Shown here in pieces: positions 13,381-23,050 of a DNA stretch of 64,000 nucleotides. The stretch is taken from NCBI GenBank assembly GCA_963693285.1, contig OY848917.1, forward strand, positions 28,335,745 through 28,399,744, in the 5' to 3' direction. Source of the DNA: Xestospongia muta. Its lineage: Eukaryota; Porifera; Demospongiae; Haplosclerida; Petrosiidae. Position 1 is the first letter of the stretch. The number at the start of each line of letters is the position of its first letter. A model generated the notes under the pieces. It had not been told where the DNA came from. It was given only the letters and a program-made list of their open reading frames with translations, and searched no databases. Position numbers and translations under genes: made by a program.

Positions 13381-13856
13381 GTAATATATACATTATATAG
13401 ATAGATACATAGATAGATATAAATGTAGATAGATAGATGGATGGATGGGTGAATGTACAGATAGGTAGTTGAAAACAGTACTGTATTTAAAGTCATTCTC
13501 AGCCTTACTCACCTTCAATGTGTTCTTGGTTTTTTGCAGAAAGTTTATCTATAAATGCTCTTTGTCTCCCAATTAATATAGAGTATTGTTCTTTGATAAA
13601 TGTCTGGTCTGAGCCGGTGTTGTGGATGGTCATGACGTTTTATGATTAAATTCCACGCTTCCACTGATCCAGTTGTCCTATCCACTTTTTCATTAATTAC
13701 CTAATCACAAAGAAAGTCATTACAAAACTCTACATATTTATGTCACATTACCAATTGTTCTAATTGTTCAGCATCATTCTTGTCACTAGTCTTGTATCTC
13801 ATTATGTTTCCTATGAGAAATGTGTTATAAACACACGTACGGTGTCTGTATTAAAC

Positions 13857-15640
13857 TCAACCTCTTAGGACAGATGTCCATAATGGAATAAGTGATATCC
13901 ATTTGGTTTCCATGATATCTTGCCAACTAGAGTTATAGAGGGGATTTTTTGGCTTCTTAGGGTCTGTTATTGTATAAACATTTTTAAGTTTTCCAATAAT
14001 AAATGGATAAAATGGCTTCTTTGCCAATTTCTTTAGACACTCTTCTTTCTTATTGTCACATACAACATCATCTTCAATACTGTTTTGTCCCTCTTCTTCA
14101 GGTTTGAGTTGTTCATTCTCCTTTGGGCCTGCATCTCCCAATGTAGTAAACACTTTCTCTAAAGATGTGTATGCTAACTTGACTTTTTCGTCTATATTTT
14201 GAGAACAGAACAAAGTATAGCTAAGTTGGAGACGTTTACAGAAAGATTGTATACTCCATGCATTAACAAGTGAAGAAAATGTGTACATTGTGAACCTGTA
14301 TGCTTCTTTTGACAGACTACAAGGAATATATATATAAAGCATTAGTTATTGAATTTATTACCATTTCCTTTTTAGATCTTGTTTTATGCTCTTCATTACA
14401 TGTGAGATGCATGCATGAATGAATGTCTTTTTAAAGTCATTTTCTGTTGAACAACCCATTAGCAATCAAAAACACCGATGCAAATAGTCGGACAGTGTTT
14501 CTTGATTGTACACTTTCAAAAAGCTCAGTAGTAATGTAAGGCTACGGTCGATGACAACTGTATGGGGCATAACCACATTGGCATAACCATAAATTAGTGC
14601 TTCCGATCTTCGAAAAGACTCTAAAAAGTGTGATACTGCAAGAACTGAATGTTCTGTTGAAATGAACTCTGCTACAGCTACTGGTGGTTCCCCTTGAATT
14701 GAATGTTTAATAACAAGTGAATAGTAGTATAATGGAGAAGTGGTCTCTTAAGCAGTGTTCTTTGAAGACATGATACTTCCAGTTGCATCCAGAAATAGAG
14801 TTTGAGAGGGTATCAGATGATGGTATAACCGAACTCCTTCCTCCATGAAACAAATCAAACTAAATGGGATAAGCACATATTCTCTGAATGTAACCACTTA
14901 TTTTAGATGCTGGAGATATTTCAATAATGTTATCCCTGAGATTGATTAGTGATTGAATAAGTTCAAAGTGGAACTCTCTCTCCTTGTTTGCTTCTGATGA
15001 GATTTTTTGAATTGTGCTTAGATTTTTGCCAACTTTATCCCTTTTCCCTGATTCTAGCTCCTCAGCCTTGATCGATGCAAAGATTGTGTTGTAAACCGTA
15101 AGAACTTTTCTCAGTTTTTTCTGTCTACTTCTTGAATTTGTCTTGCCTTTCGTTCCTTTCTGTCATGATTTACAATACTGCTGGAGAATGATACTAACAC
15201 GTATATTGAGGTGCGATGGTGGTGACGTTATGTCATAATCAGAAATTTCTGCTGTGAATTTGACTGGACAGTCCTTAAAAGTACATTGCCCACTGCAACG
15301 AAAGACAACAGATGACTTTTTACGAGAATGTAGAGCTTTCCTCCACTTTCTCTTGAAAGCAAAAAAACAATAGGAGTTTCCTTTCATGAAGAATCACAGG
15401 ATGATGTTCTTCCAATGAGGAGCAAGTGATTTCTTTAGGCCTCCCATTCTTTCCCAGAGTTTCCATGTTAACTTGTACGTATTGTCAGGATTTATAGATA
15501 CTTGGAAGAATTGGTCATCACTTCCACTCTAAACAAAAGTAATATCAATAACACTTTGTTCTCGTCCCTCATTGTACCTTACCTGAAAAGACTGTTCAAT
15601 CCACGAGGATGGTGTTTTAAGAAATGTTGGTAAGTCTTTT
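13857..15640 (-). pseudogene. MULE-type transposase, decayed
   Basis: Read on the minus strand from about 15640 down to 13857. The N-terminal part (15163-15500) has a cysteine-containing segment (SVVFRCSGQCTFKDCPVKF), which resembles DNA-binding modules found in front of MULE transposases. The catalytic part (about 14370-14880) shows QTLFLDATGSI with a first Asp, PVAVAEFISTEHS, MPHTVVIDRSLTLLLSF with a second Asp, and FIHACISHVMKSIK, the His/Cys-containing block ahead of the last acidic residue. The C-terminal part (13857-14300) ends in SLIPLWTSVLRG, typical of this invertebrate family. Two in-frame stops, TAA at 14758-14760 and TGA at 14466-14468, break the catalytic core, so this copy cannot make an intact enzyme. 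Assignment to MULE is supported by the 9-bp target duplication of the surrounding element. Confidence 0.7.
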
Positions 15641-16300
15641 TTCTATTATAATTGATGCATTTCATTTTAGTCCATTATAACAATTAGCATTTGCCATCTC
15701 AGTTGACTCAAGTGTTCCAAGTAGTTGCAATTGCTCTTCAAGCTTGTCTATAAATTCACATGTAAGTTAATAATGTGTTTACTAATGTTTCACCTTCGTC
15801 ATACAGGAGTTCATCTTTCATTGCTTCAACACAAGAAGGACATTTGTATGTTGCACAACTTTAATAGTATAGTACTGATGCAACAAATTTAAGCCTGCTT
15901 GCAATAATGAAGTGCTTACATTTGAAGTAGTGTTGATAAGCACATGTAATGGAACTGTTAATGTCACGATGAATCTCTGAGGATTAACACTATCGTGTCT
16001 TAACAAAGACAAGAATTGGAGTAAAATCAAATGAAGGTATGTTCAATGTGATAATTCCTTCTACAATACACATACATTAAAACTAAGTCAAGTAACTTTA
16101 ATTAATAAATAAATAATAATCAAGATGTGAAGAAAACACTAGATCATATCAAATACCTGTATTATAATTATAGATATGTGTGTTGTGTATGTGTACTCAT
16201 GTGTTATGCACTAGATTGTTATTTCTTGCTCTCTTCCACATTTACATCATCTGCAGTCAAAACCATTTCAGGAATAGGTATGATGTCTTAACCAACTAAA
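15641..16300. other. Spacer in the large MULE
   Basis: AT-rich, with short minus-strand open stretches (for example 15818-16030) that I cannot assign. Confidence 0.3.
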
Positions 16301-16309
16301 ATGAAAAGT

Positions 16310-16380
16310 TTAGAAAATTTATTTTTGTTAAGCTATAAAAGTGTATAGTTGATCATATTATTAATATTCACATATATTTT
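16310..16380 (-). repeat. Inverted, diverged unit of the 142-bp satellite
   Basis: TTTATTTTTGTTAAGCTATA, then AAAGTGTATAGTTGATCATA and TTCACATATATTTT, correspond to the reverse complement of the satellite half unit (ACATGTGAATATGATTAATA, then CGATCAACTGTACACTTTAA and CAGC). Confidence 0.6.
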
Positions 16381-16526
16381 GTCATCACAAATGTGTTTAC
16401 ACAATTAACTCAATTGTTGTAATTCTCCTAGTACCTTTACATGATCCACGGTCAGCCTTATAATCACCTAATAATATAATATTAATTTGCTATATCAATC
16501 TCTGATTTACTTCTCCTTCACTTTCA

Positions 16527-17515
16527 GTTTGATGTGGATAACTCGAGATTCCAACAAACCACAAGCTAAATGGTGGCAAAATCTTGCAACATATATCAAA
16601 TTGAAAATACATGACGTCTTATATTATTTATTTCATTGTTACTCACATGTAACCATAGACAAAATGTCATAAGCTATTCTGGTAGTGACATGTGTGAACC
16701 TCCTGCTACATAGACTCTGGAGTACTTCATGTGGTCACTATGAACAGGTTAGTCCATTATATTTTAATGATGTCATGATTCTTGTTTCAGGCTAACACTG
16801 ATCATGTGTATAATTACCAATGTGGTGATGATAATTATGGGTGGAGTCCAATTTATTCATTTAAAGTACCACCTAAATCTGATCCAAATGCCGAATAAAA
16901 ATTATAACATTTGGAATTAAAATATGATACTTTATGATCTATTTGAACTCTCTCCCTCCAATATATGAGTGAATTCCAAGTGATGTTAGTCTTCAAGCAA
17001 TCCATTCACAAGTTCCTTCTCTTCAAATAACTCGCCTCATTGAATCAGACATGCCTATGATAGATCTTGTATTACATATTGGAGATATGAGTGTTAAGTC
17101 AATATGAAAGTGACTTTCATTCTCTATTTTGTAGTGGGATGAATTGTTTGATTTAATTCAACCAATATTTACTCAAGCACCACATATGGTATATATTGGT
17201 AATCACGAAAATATTTTTCCAAGTTAAGGTAAGTAAGGGAACTAGATAAACTTGTTTTTGTATCCTGTCTATAAAGGAACTGACTCTGGAGGCAAGTGTG
17301 GTGTTCCCTACAACAAAAGATTACTTTTGCCAAAATCAGGAACAGATCAGGATTGGTAAGCAGTGATATAATCTATCTTGATTCTAATGCATTCAATAAT
17401 ATAGGTACAATTTTTATTATTGGTAATATTCATGTTATTGTAATGAGTACTGAACATAACTTACCATGGGATCTCCCCAGTAAGTTTGGCTTCAAAAACA
17501 ATTGTCTATAGTGAA
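16527..17515 (+). pseudogene. Purple acid phosphatase gene fragment carried in the transposon
   Basis: A string of short plus-strand exons with normal acceptors reads as the N-terminal two thirds of a purple acid phosphatase. In order: LMWITRDSNKPQAKWW (about 16527); VYNYQCGDDNYGWSPIYSFK (about 16800-16865), from the Fn3-like N-terminal domain; DMPMIDLVLHIGDMS (about 17050), the G-D metal ligand block; WDELFDLIQPIF and APHMVYIGNHEN (17145-17215), the G-N-H-E metal motif; GTDSGGKCGVPYNKR (about 17279); and HVIVMSTEHNLPW (about 17430). Family members are di-metal phosphatases, usually secreted or lysosomal. The last third, with the remaining His ligands, is absent, and the fragment stops near 17515. 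It sits wholly within the MULE boundaries, so it looks like captured host sequence. It is probably not functional. Confidence 0.72.
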
Positions 17516-17689
17516 TAGAGAAGTGATTCCATAGTTAATTTTTGGTTGTCACAGGTAAAGTATGTAGTAAGCATTTGTATATATTATCATGGCTGTTTCT
17601 TTCTAGGCTTAAGTATGTTCATATAAATAATGAGACAAATGCAGTGAAGACCATTATAGGAGTAGGTGTAGTGCTTATGTCCAACGGAA

Positions 17690-17925
17690 ACTAAAAATGT
17701 AACAACATTTATTTTTGTTGATTTATTAAGGTGTATAGTTGATTGTATTAATCATATTCTCATGTATCTTGTAGCTCAAATGTAGTCAAAACCTATTAAC
17801 CATATTTACATGTATTTTGAATACATTTGTCTCCTCCCAGCATAAAAAGAAAAATAATAGAAATTATTATTGTTGGCCTATTATAGTGTGCAGTTGGTTG
17901 TATTAATTGTATACTGTTGATCATA
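17690..17925 (-). repeat. Two inverted, diverged units of the 142-bp satellite
   Basis: AACAACATTTATTTTTGTTG, then ATTTATTAAGGTGTATAGTT and GATTGTATTAATCATATTC, mirror the satellite unit; a second weaker copy follows at about 17860. With the main array near the left end, these make the two arms of the transposon inverted repeats of each other. Confidence 0.7.
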
Positions 17926-18417
17926 AAAATTAACACTCTGATGTTTCTGATTGATAAAATTATTTTCCAACCAACCTTAAGTATTATATCTAATGTTTCA
18001 ACCTAGGTAGTGAAATGAGTTCTGCAGCAATAAATTTGAAGATAAAATTCAATGTTTATTTCATTTATTAAGTTTCTGTTGACATACAAATGTATTTGTT
18101 TGTAATGTTTTTGTTTCATACATTGTTATAATATTTAACTTTAATTTTTATTTCTATTATAACCAATCTAGCATTGGTATGCATTCTCAGTGTTATACAA
18201 ACAATATATATTGTTATTGGTATTGCTCAGGCACCTTTGTCTGGTTTATTTAAATAAAAATAAAAATATTTAAATATATTTTCTTAATCTTCCAAACATT
18301 AGCCAGCCCCACCCAATGATAATATTAAAGCCCACGCAACAGCAAAACCACAAGAATGTCAAATATTTGTCCTCAGGAATGTGAGGCTCGGGAATGTGAG
18401 GCTAACTTCAACAGAGT
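17926..18417. other. Right end of the large MULE
   Basis: AT-rich; carries the terminal repeats CTCAGGAATGTGAGGCTCGG and GAATGTGAGGCTAACTTC close to the end. No gene seen. Confidence 0.6.
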
Positions 18418-18426
18418 GTGGTTGTC

Positions 18427-18576
18427 TGGGGATAATTAAGTGATTATCATTACTGTATATCAACCGTAAATAAAAGAAACAATATATCATTATAATACAT
18501 GATACATGTATATGTACAGAGTTTCCAGCTTGTATCTAATATAAAATAACAAGTATACATAACTTTAAAATTTTTT
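18427..18576. other. 3' flank of glycosyltransferase copy 1
   Basis: Matches 27895-28051 closely. Continues the segment interrupted at 3960. Confidence 0.85.
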
Positions 18577-19590
18577 TCACTTGCATTTTAAGTAGCGTCT
18601 CCAGTCATTTGTGGGTTTCCGTGTGATAAGAAAACTTGCTTGAGCTTCTGGAGTAACAACTTGATCAACTAATTCTTTACCAAATACTTTTGCTACTAAC
18701 AAATTGAGTGCAACTTGATCATATCTATGGCATCCATTGTATGTCACCTGTTGTGGTTGTATATCTACATTACAACGTTTAAGAATACCTCCAATTCCAT
18801 ATAGACACTCACGATGTTCTGCACAGTCAACCCATTTGTTTAACAAGACTTTTGTCTTGTTGTTCATATAAAAGAGCAAACAACCAGACTGAAAACCTTT
18901 AATACCTATCATATCTTTTCTAGAGACATTGAGATATTGGATTGTACTATCTACAGCAAATGTGGCTATATTGGTATAATTATGTATCTTTCCTGCTATT
19001 AATGGAAATATGATAAGTCTTTGTAAAACACCGTTAGTAAGTGGCTTCACTATACGTATACTGGTATCAAGCCAAAGGAGTACATTGTATTGTTGAGAGA
19101 CTGCATTTATTATGTGTACTTTCCATGTGTAACCACCTAGGCCTCTTTTACCACTACCAAATATTGGATGAGCTCTGAAGGAGTATGGTCGGACCTCCAA
19201 GTTGTCAAGATGTTTTAATGACTTGACTTGAGAGCTTGATAGTCCAAGATCATAAATTATAATTTTAACACGAGGAAGGTAGTAATAAACAGAGCCGAGC
19301 ATGTCTAAACCTTCATTGAAATGATTGGATGAGAATGCTGTTACAACAACCATGGAGTTAAGCAAATTTTTTATATCATCCTTGGCATCAATAATGTAAC
19401 TATCACTGGTCGAGTGGCAGACAATCACAGAGGTATACCAATGTCTCAATTTGTAATTGTAAACTGCAATCAGTAAAAACAGCAACAGTAGCATTGTAGA
19501 CAGCGAAATAATCTTCTTGAATTGTTTAGGAACGGTTATCATTGTCAGGTGTGATAAACATACAGGAGGAAAGGATCTGGTCAACTGCAA
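18577..19590 (-). CDS. DUF1647-type glycosyltransferase-like type II membrane protein, copy 1
   Basis: Single-exon gene of 337 residues. A basic N-terminus is followed by one membrane segment at about residues 27-46 (ISLSTMLLLLFLLIAVYNY), then a luminal domain: type II topology as in Golgi enzymes. From about residue 80 it reads VVVTAFSSNHFNE, IIIYDLGLSSSQVKSL, YSFRAHPIFG, GGYTWKVHIINA and LLWLDTSIRI. This pattern (YDLGLS, then a YxWK block, then a W-x-D-x-S strand) is that of DUF1647 proteins, which are relatives of GT8-like glycosyltransferases. The DTS in LLWLDTS sits where a DxD metal site would be, so donor binding is unproven. N-glycosylation sequons are present (NYT, NVS, NKT). Substrate unknown. 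A near-identical copy lies at 28052-29065. Confidence 0.75.
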   Translation of the reverse strand: MQLTRSFPPVCLSHLTMITVPKQFKKIISLSTMLLLLFLLIAVYNYKLRHWYTSVIVCHSTSDSYIIDAKDDIKNLLNSMVVVTAFSSNHFNEGLDMLGSVYYYLPRVKIIIYDLGLSSSQVKSLKHLDNLEVRPYSFRAHPIFGSGKRGLGGYTWKVHIINAVSQQYNVLLWLDTSIRIVKPLTNGVLQRLIIFPLIAGKIHNYTNIATFAVDSTIQYLNVSRKDMIGIKGFQSGCLLFYMNNKTKVLLNKWVDCAEHRECLYGIGGILKRCNVDIQPQQVTYNGCHRYDQVALNLLVAKVFGKELVDQVVTPEAQASFLITRKPTNDWRRYLKCK

Positions 19591-19872
19591 TAATAGCTCA
19601 CGTTCCAGACATACCGGAAATCCTGTATTCGATAAGTGATGTTAATGAATTCCGTTATGCAGCGAGATGACAACAAACTTTGACCTCACGTGACGACACG
19701 TTTTTGGTGGGAGATATGAACGTGTGACGACACGTTTTTGGTGGGAGAAAACTGTTCAGCTGGAAAGAGACATGAGCCAAGCTGTTAGCTCTGCTGAGTC
19801 TGCTGAAAACTCTAAATCTGACACTCAGTCTGGTAACGATGAGATACCAACTGAAAACAAAGGCAAAAGTAT

Positions 19873-21354
19873 GTGAACCAAGTTAATTGTAAATATAATT
19901 CATGCTTATGTTTAGCTTATTCTTGTCATATTTGTGGCAAGTCATTTTCACGAAAGGAAAGACTGATTTCTCATTTGAGCTTAACTCATAATGAATGTAC
20001 TGATCTTCAGAAATCAAGTTACAGCAACCGATTTTTTTGCCTATTCAAATGTGAATCATTACCACCATTTCGAACAATGAAATTGTTGCTGGACCACTGT
20101 CAGTCAATTCACAAAGAATCTCTTGGTATGTGTCAATAATTTTTCACTAGATGATCTGAATTGATTGCCATTCTGATCACTCATATATTGCATTGATTAA
20201 ATGTAACAACCTACAATTTAGGCACAAAACTCCTCAAGTTTGACTCACTTCAGCAATATTACAAGTGGAAAGAGTTAGAGGAGGAGGATACATATACTAC
20301 CTATGTTCAACGACAATCATTTTACAAACCAAAATTGAACAATGGTACATACAAGATATAGACTCAATCATTTTCATGGATAATTATTATATTTTTTCTT
20401 TAGCTATAAAAACAACCTATTATTTTTCCTGGTGCTGAGATGGAGAGTATTGGGGCAATCTTTCACAAAGAAAAACAGACAAAAAAAGGCCCCATCAAAA
20501 ACCTACACCTAAACTTAATGCTGTTTGTTTGTCTCGAATGTATGTTGATGAGTACCATGACCATCATGTGGAGGTGACTTATATTACAGCTCATACTAAT
20601 CATGACCTTGGGCCTAAGGAAATCCCACACCTACCATTACCAAAACGTGTTAAAGAGAAAGTGACTGGAAAGGTTAACAAAGGCATTCCTTCCCAATGGA
20701 TACTGGAAGGTATGTATAATTATAAATATTTATTTTACTATTTAATCACACAATGTGATTTTGTTTAGATGTGTAAGAGAATGTTGGCCATTGAGTTAAC
20801 AGACGAGATTTCAACCAAACAGTTTCACGAAAACATTTTCTATCAACTCAAGACATTTGAAACAACAAGCGTTCTGTGCAAGACAACCAAGTGAAGAGAC
20901 ATGAGAATGATGCAACATCAGTTGATATGATTGTACAAGAGCTAGAAATGGAGCCTTTTAATCCTGTTTTAGTTTACAAGCGACAAGGCATTGTTATGCC
21001 TGAATATCCTACTCTTGCTAGTGATTCATTTGTCCTAGCTATTCAAACAGAATTCCAAATGAGACTGTACAGAAGGTACAGTAGTAAGATATTGTGTATA
21101 GATGCCACCCATGGCACTAATGCCTACCGGTTCAAGTTGATCACATGTATTGTTGTGGATAAGTTCAGTCAAGGTTAAAGCTTAAATACACTGAAATCAC
21201 ATTTGATTTATATATGTATATAGCTTGTAAGCAGACACATGATTGTGGCATTTGTGTATTTTGTAAAGACAAGTCAAAATATGGAGGGCCAAGGAAACAG
21301 AAGCAATGCTGTAAACTAAAAAATGCACTCAGATTTCTGGTAAATGCCAAGTAA
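19873..21354 (+). pseudogene. MULE transposase remnant: C2H2 start, first catalytic Asp block, CXXC-like finger
   Basis: Plus-strand exons in order. About 19912-20128 encodes a C2H2-type finger (CHICGKSFSRKERLISHLS, ending LTH) and a second Cys/His pair (CLFKCESLPPF to HCQSIH). 20222-20345 has GTKLLKFDSLQQYYKWKELE. About 20460-20710 has HHVEVTYITAHTNHDLG, typical of the N-terminal MULE region. 20876-21175 gives SSKILCIDATHGTNAYRFKL, the first catalytic Asp block. It then jumps to an exon at 21224-21354 after acceptor TATATAG, giving CKQTHDCGICVFCKDKSKYG, then GPRKQKQCC and a TAA stop. This last part matches the second half of a CXXC zinc finger (CGxCxxCxDxxKFGGPxxxKQxC). The middle of the transposase, with the second Asp and the Glu, is missing and stops interrupt the exons, so it is not functional. 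Confidence 0.65.
21224..21354 (+). other. CXXC-like zinc finger exon
   Basis: Encodes DCGICVFCKDKSKYGGPRKQ and KQCC. Spacing C-x2-C-x2-C, the KYGGP turn and the terminal KQ-x-C agree with CXXC domains, which bind unmethylated CpG. The usual first CxxCxxC half is not visible; only one Cys precedes it in this exon. Confidence 0.6.
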
Positions 21355-21544
21355 ATCCAACGAAATGAATGAAGAGAACACTTCTAAGTCACTGACTTGA
21401 GCTAACTGTAAATTTTCACCAGCACAACAATCCTTATAATAATAAAAGTGATAATAGATATCAGTCAGTTAGTCAGTCAGTCCTGCCTACTTTTGTCGTC
21501 ACGTGAGGTCAAAGTTCACTGTCATCTCGCTGCAATGTGGCGGT

Positions 21545-22077
21545 ACTGTGACGTTAATGATCTTCATAGCTTAACTTTTTCTATATAATTTCTATATCCT
21601 TTCTTGTTTTAATACCACCCTTTGACTACTACATTATATCAATGGTCTTCAACTTCGATAAAAATTTAAACAATTACACGTATCAATCAAGATTTTCTGG
21701 AGTAACAGTATACAGAACAAAGTTACATTTTTCTAAAAACTTTTTATAATATATATATATGTAGACATTAGAAACTTATCTTGCTGTTACAGTTATGAGA
21801 TCTATAATCCTATGAAAGTTTTTTTAATTACTGCTGTACTTTCTGAGATACACTAATCAGAGTCAAGTCTTTGAGAGCCTTTGGAAAACCGGATGCCATT
21901 TTTAAAACTTGGCTTCGTAGGATTACTCGTACACATGTTGGGTAGGGTTGTTTAACATTTCTTGCCAAAATATTTCACTTATTATTAAAGGGGAGACATG
22001 CCAAAATTAAAAAATTTTTTTTTGGCATAAATGTAATCTTTGACACGTGCAATTAACCCTAAAAATATTTCAATAAT
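21545..22077. repeat. Duplicated segment, copy 1, and left arm of the foldback repeat
   Basis: 21545-21960 matches 29084-29496 (upstream flank of the glycosyltransferase gene). From about 21961 the left arm of the foldback repeat begins (GGGAGACATGCCAAAATT), matching 29497 onward. It is interrupted at 22087 by the SWIM/PHD MULE. Confidence 0.85.
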
Positions 22078-22138
22078 TTTTAAAAACGCTGTGGCTAACC
22101 TACCGGTACCGGGATCGAAATTCGAAACTTTTCTTATT

Positions 22139-22980
22139 AACCTCGCTGTGCGTGGGCGCATAGCGAGGGTACTGTAGTCTGTTTGTGTGTGTGTGTGTGT
22201 GTCTGCACTGCCTGTTTTTTTTGAACTGCTATAACTTGGCAACCGAAGCGTTAGCAGCTACCAACTTTTAGCAACGAATAGAAAAACATGTGGACTTTAC
22301 AACAGTAGTATCAAAAACATCGTCAAGGAAAACAGAAGCTTAAAACTCGCAAAAGAATTTTCAGGCTGCAGAGGTCAAGTGCCGTTTCTCGAAAAGTAAA
22401 AAACTTAACGTGGAGATTTTTTAGTATGTTCTAAACAATCTCAGAGGAATACGGATCAGCAAGACAGAAGGCCGTTGGTCGAAGTAATCGTTAGAAAAGT
22501 TCTGAAAAATGTTTTGTGGACTTGGAGCGAAGTAACGCATTCAGGAAACGTCTCCAAGCACTGAAAAGACTGCTACTAATAGATAATATATTGATTTATA
22601 TGTGTACTACGGGACGTTTCCAAAGAACGTTTCATCTTCAAGTTACAATAAATTTTGTATATGAAATATTGATACATCTTAAAGGGTCATGTAAAGACTC
22701 AGAGAAACTTTTCATCACGAAATTAACACTTCATCTTGCTTGGCAATTGAATGATACTATCACCTACTCAGTTCTGCTTCACAAACATGGCAAAGCTAGA
22801 AATCAAGCAACAATTAATGAGCATATACAGAATGACAAAGCTTATCATTTTATAACCACACCTTCTGGAATGTTAATAAATTTTCTTGCAATAACAACAT
22901 CATAGCTGGGCCTAAGCTGGCATAGAATTTATAAATAACTTAGAAACTACAGCGAGGTTCGGCACTTTAGTGCCTTTCAT
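22139..22980 (+). mobile_element. GT-microsatellite repeat (842 bp) nested in the left arm of the MULE
   Basis: Starts AACCTCGCTGTGCGTGGGCG, carries a (GT)n run at about 22182-22201, then TTGGCAACCGAAGCGTTAGC, and ends CGGCACTTTAGTGCCTTTCAT. It splits the MULE inverted repeat between TTAT and ATTACCGG; the target duplication may be TA. Related copies lie in the opposite orientation at 56401-57990. An open stretch (22516-22905) is partly shared by the other copies but shows no known domain. Probably non-autonomous. Confidence 0.8.
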
Positions 22981-23050
22981 ATTACCGGTAACGATGAATA
23001 AAGGGTTAAATTTGACCGTTGCCTAGCAACATTGGTGCACGTGATTGAGA

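Larger units (their letters stand above)
3952..18426. mobile_element. 14.46-kb Mutator-like (MULE) transposon with 9-bp target duplication
   Basis: The element occupies 3961-18417. It is flanked by GTGGTTGTC at 3952-3960 and 18418-18426. Its ends are inverted: the left reads ACGTAGTTGAAGTTAGCCTC and then ACATTCC; the right, reverse-complemented, reads ACTCTGTTGAAGTTAGCCTC and then ACATTCC. The paralogous segment at 27880-27905 reads through as GAGTGGGTGTCTGGGG, an empty site with one mismatch to the target duplication. A 9-bp duplication and a transposase of the MULE type (minus strand, about 13857-15640) agree. Cargo from left to right: a 142-bp satellite, scattered decayed exons on the minus strand, the transposase, a phosphatase gene fragment, and inverted remnants of the satellite near the right end. 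Confidence 0.88.
19598..21541. mobile_element. Short MULE with inverted ends, inserted upstream of glycosyltransferase copy 1
   Basis: Relative to copy 2 (29065-29100), about 1.9 kb is inserted between CTCACGTTC and ACTGTGACGTTAAT. Inverted ends: left 19658-19700 reads TGCAGCGAGATGACA, then AACTTTGACCTCACGTGACG; right 21494-21534 is its complement. A candidate 9-bp target duplication is TGTTAATGA/CGTTAATGA (one mismatch) at about 19640 and 21549, but the exact ends are uncertain because about 30 bp on the left is absent from copy 2. A 24-bp piece with GACGACACGTTTTTGGTGGG is repeated directly at about 19691 and 19723. Confidence 0.75.

Noticed and set aside
13165..13500. Open frames on both strands over the (TA)n tract
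   Set aside because: They encode only Tyr-Ile repeats from the microsatellite.
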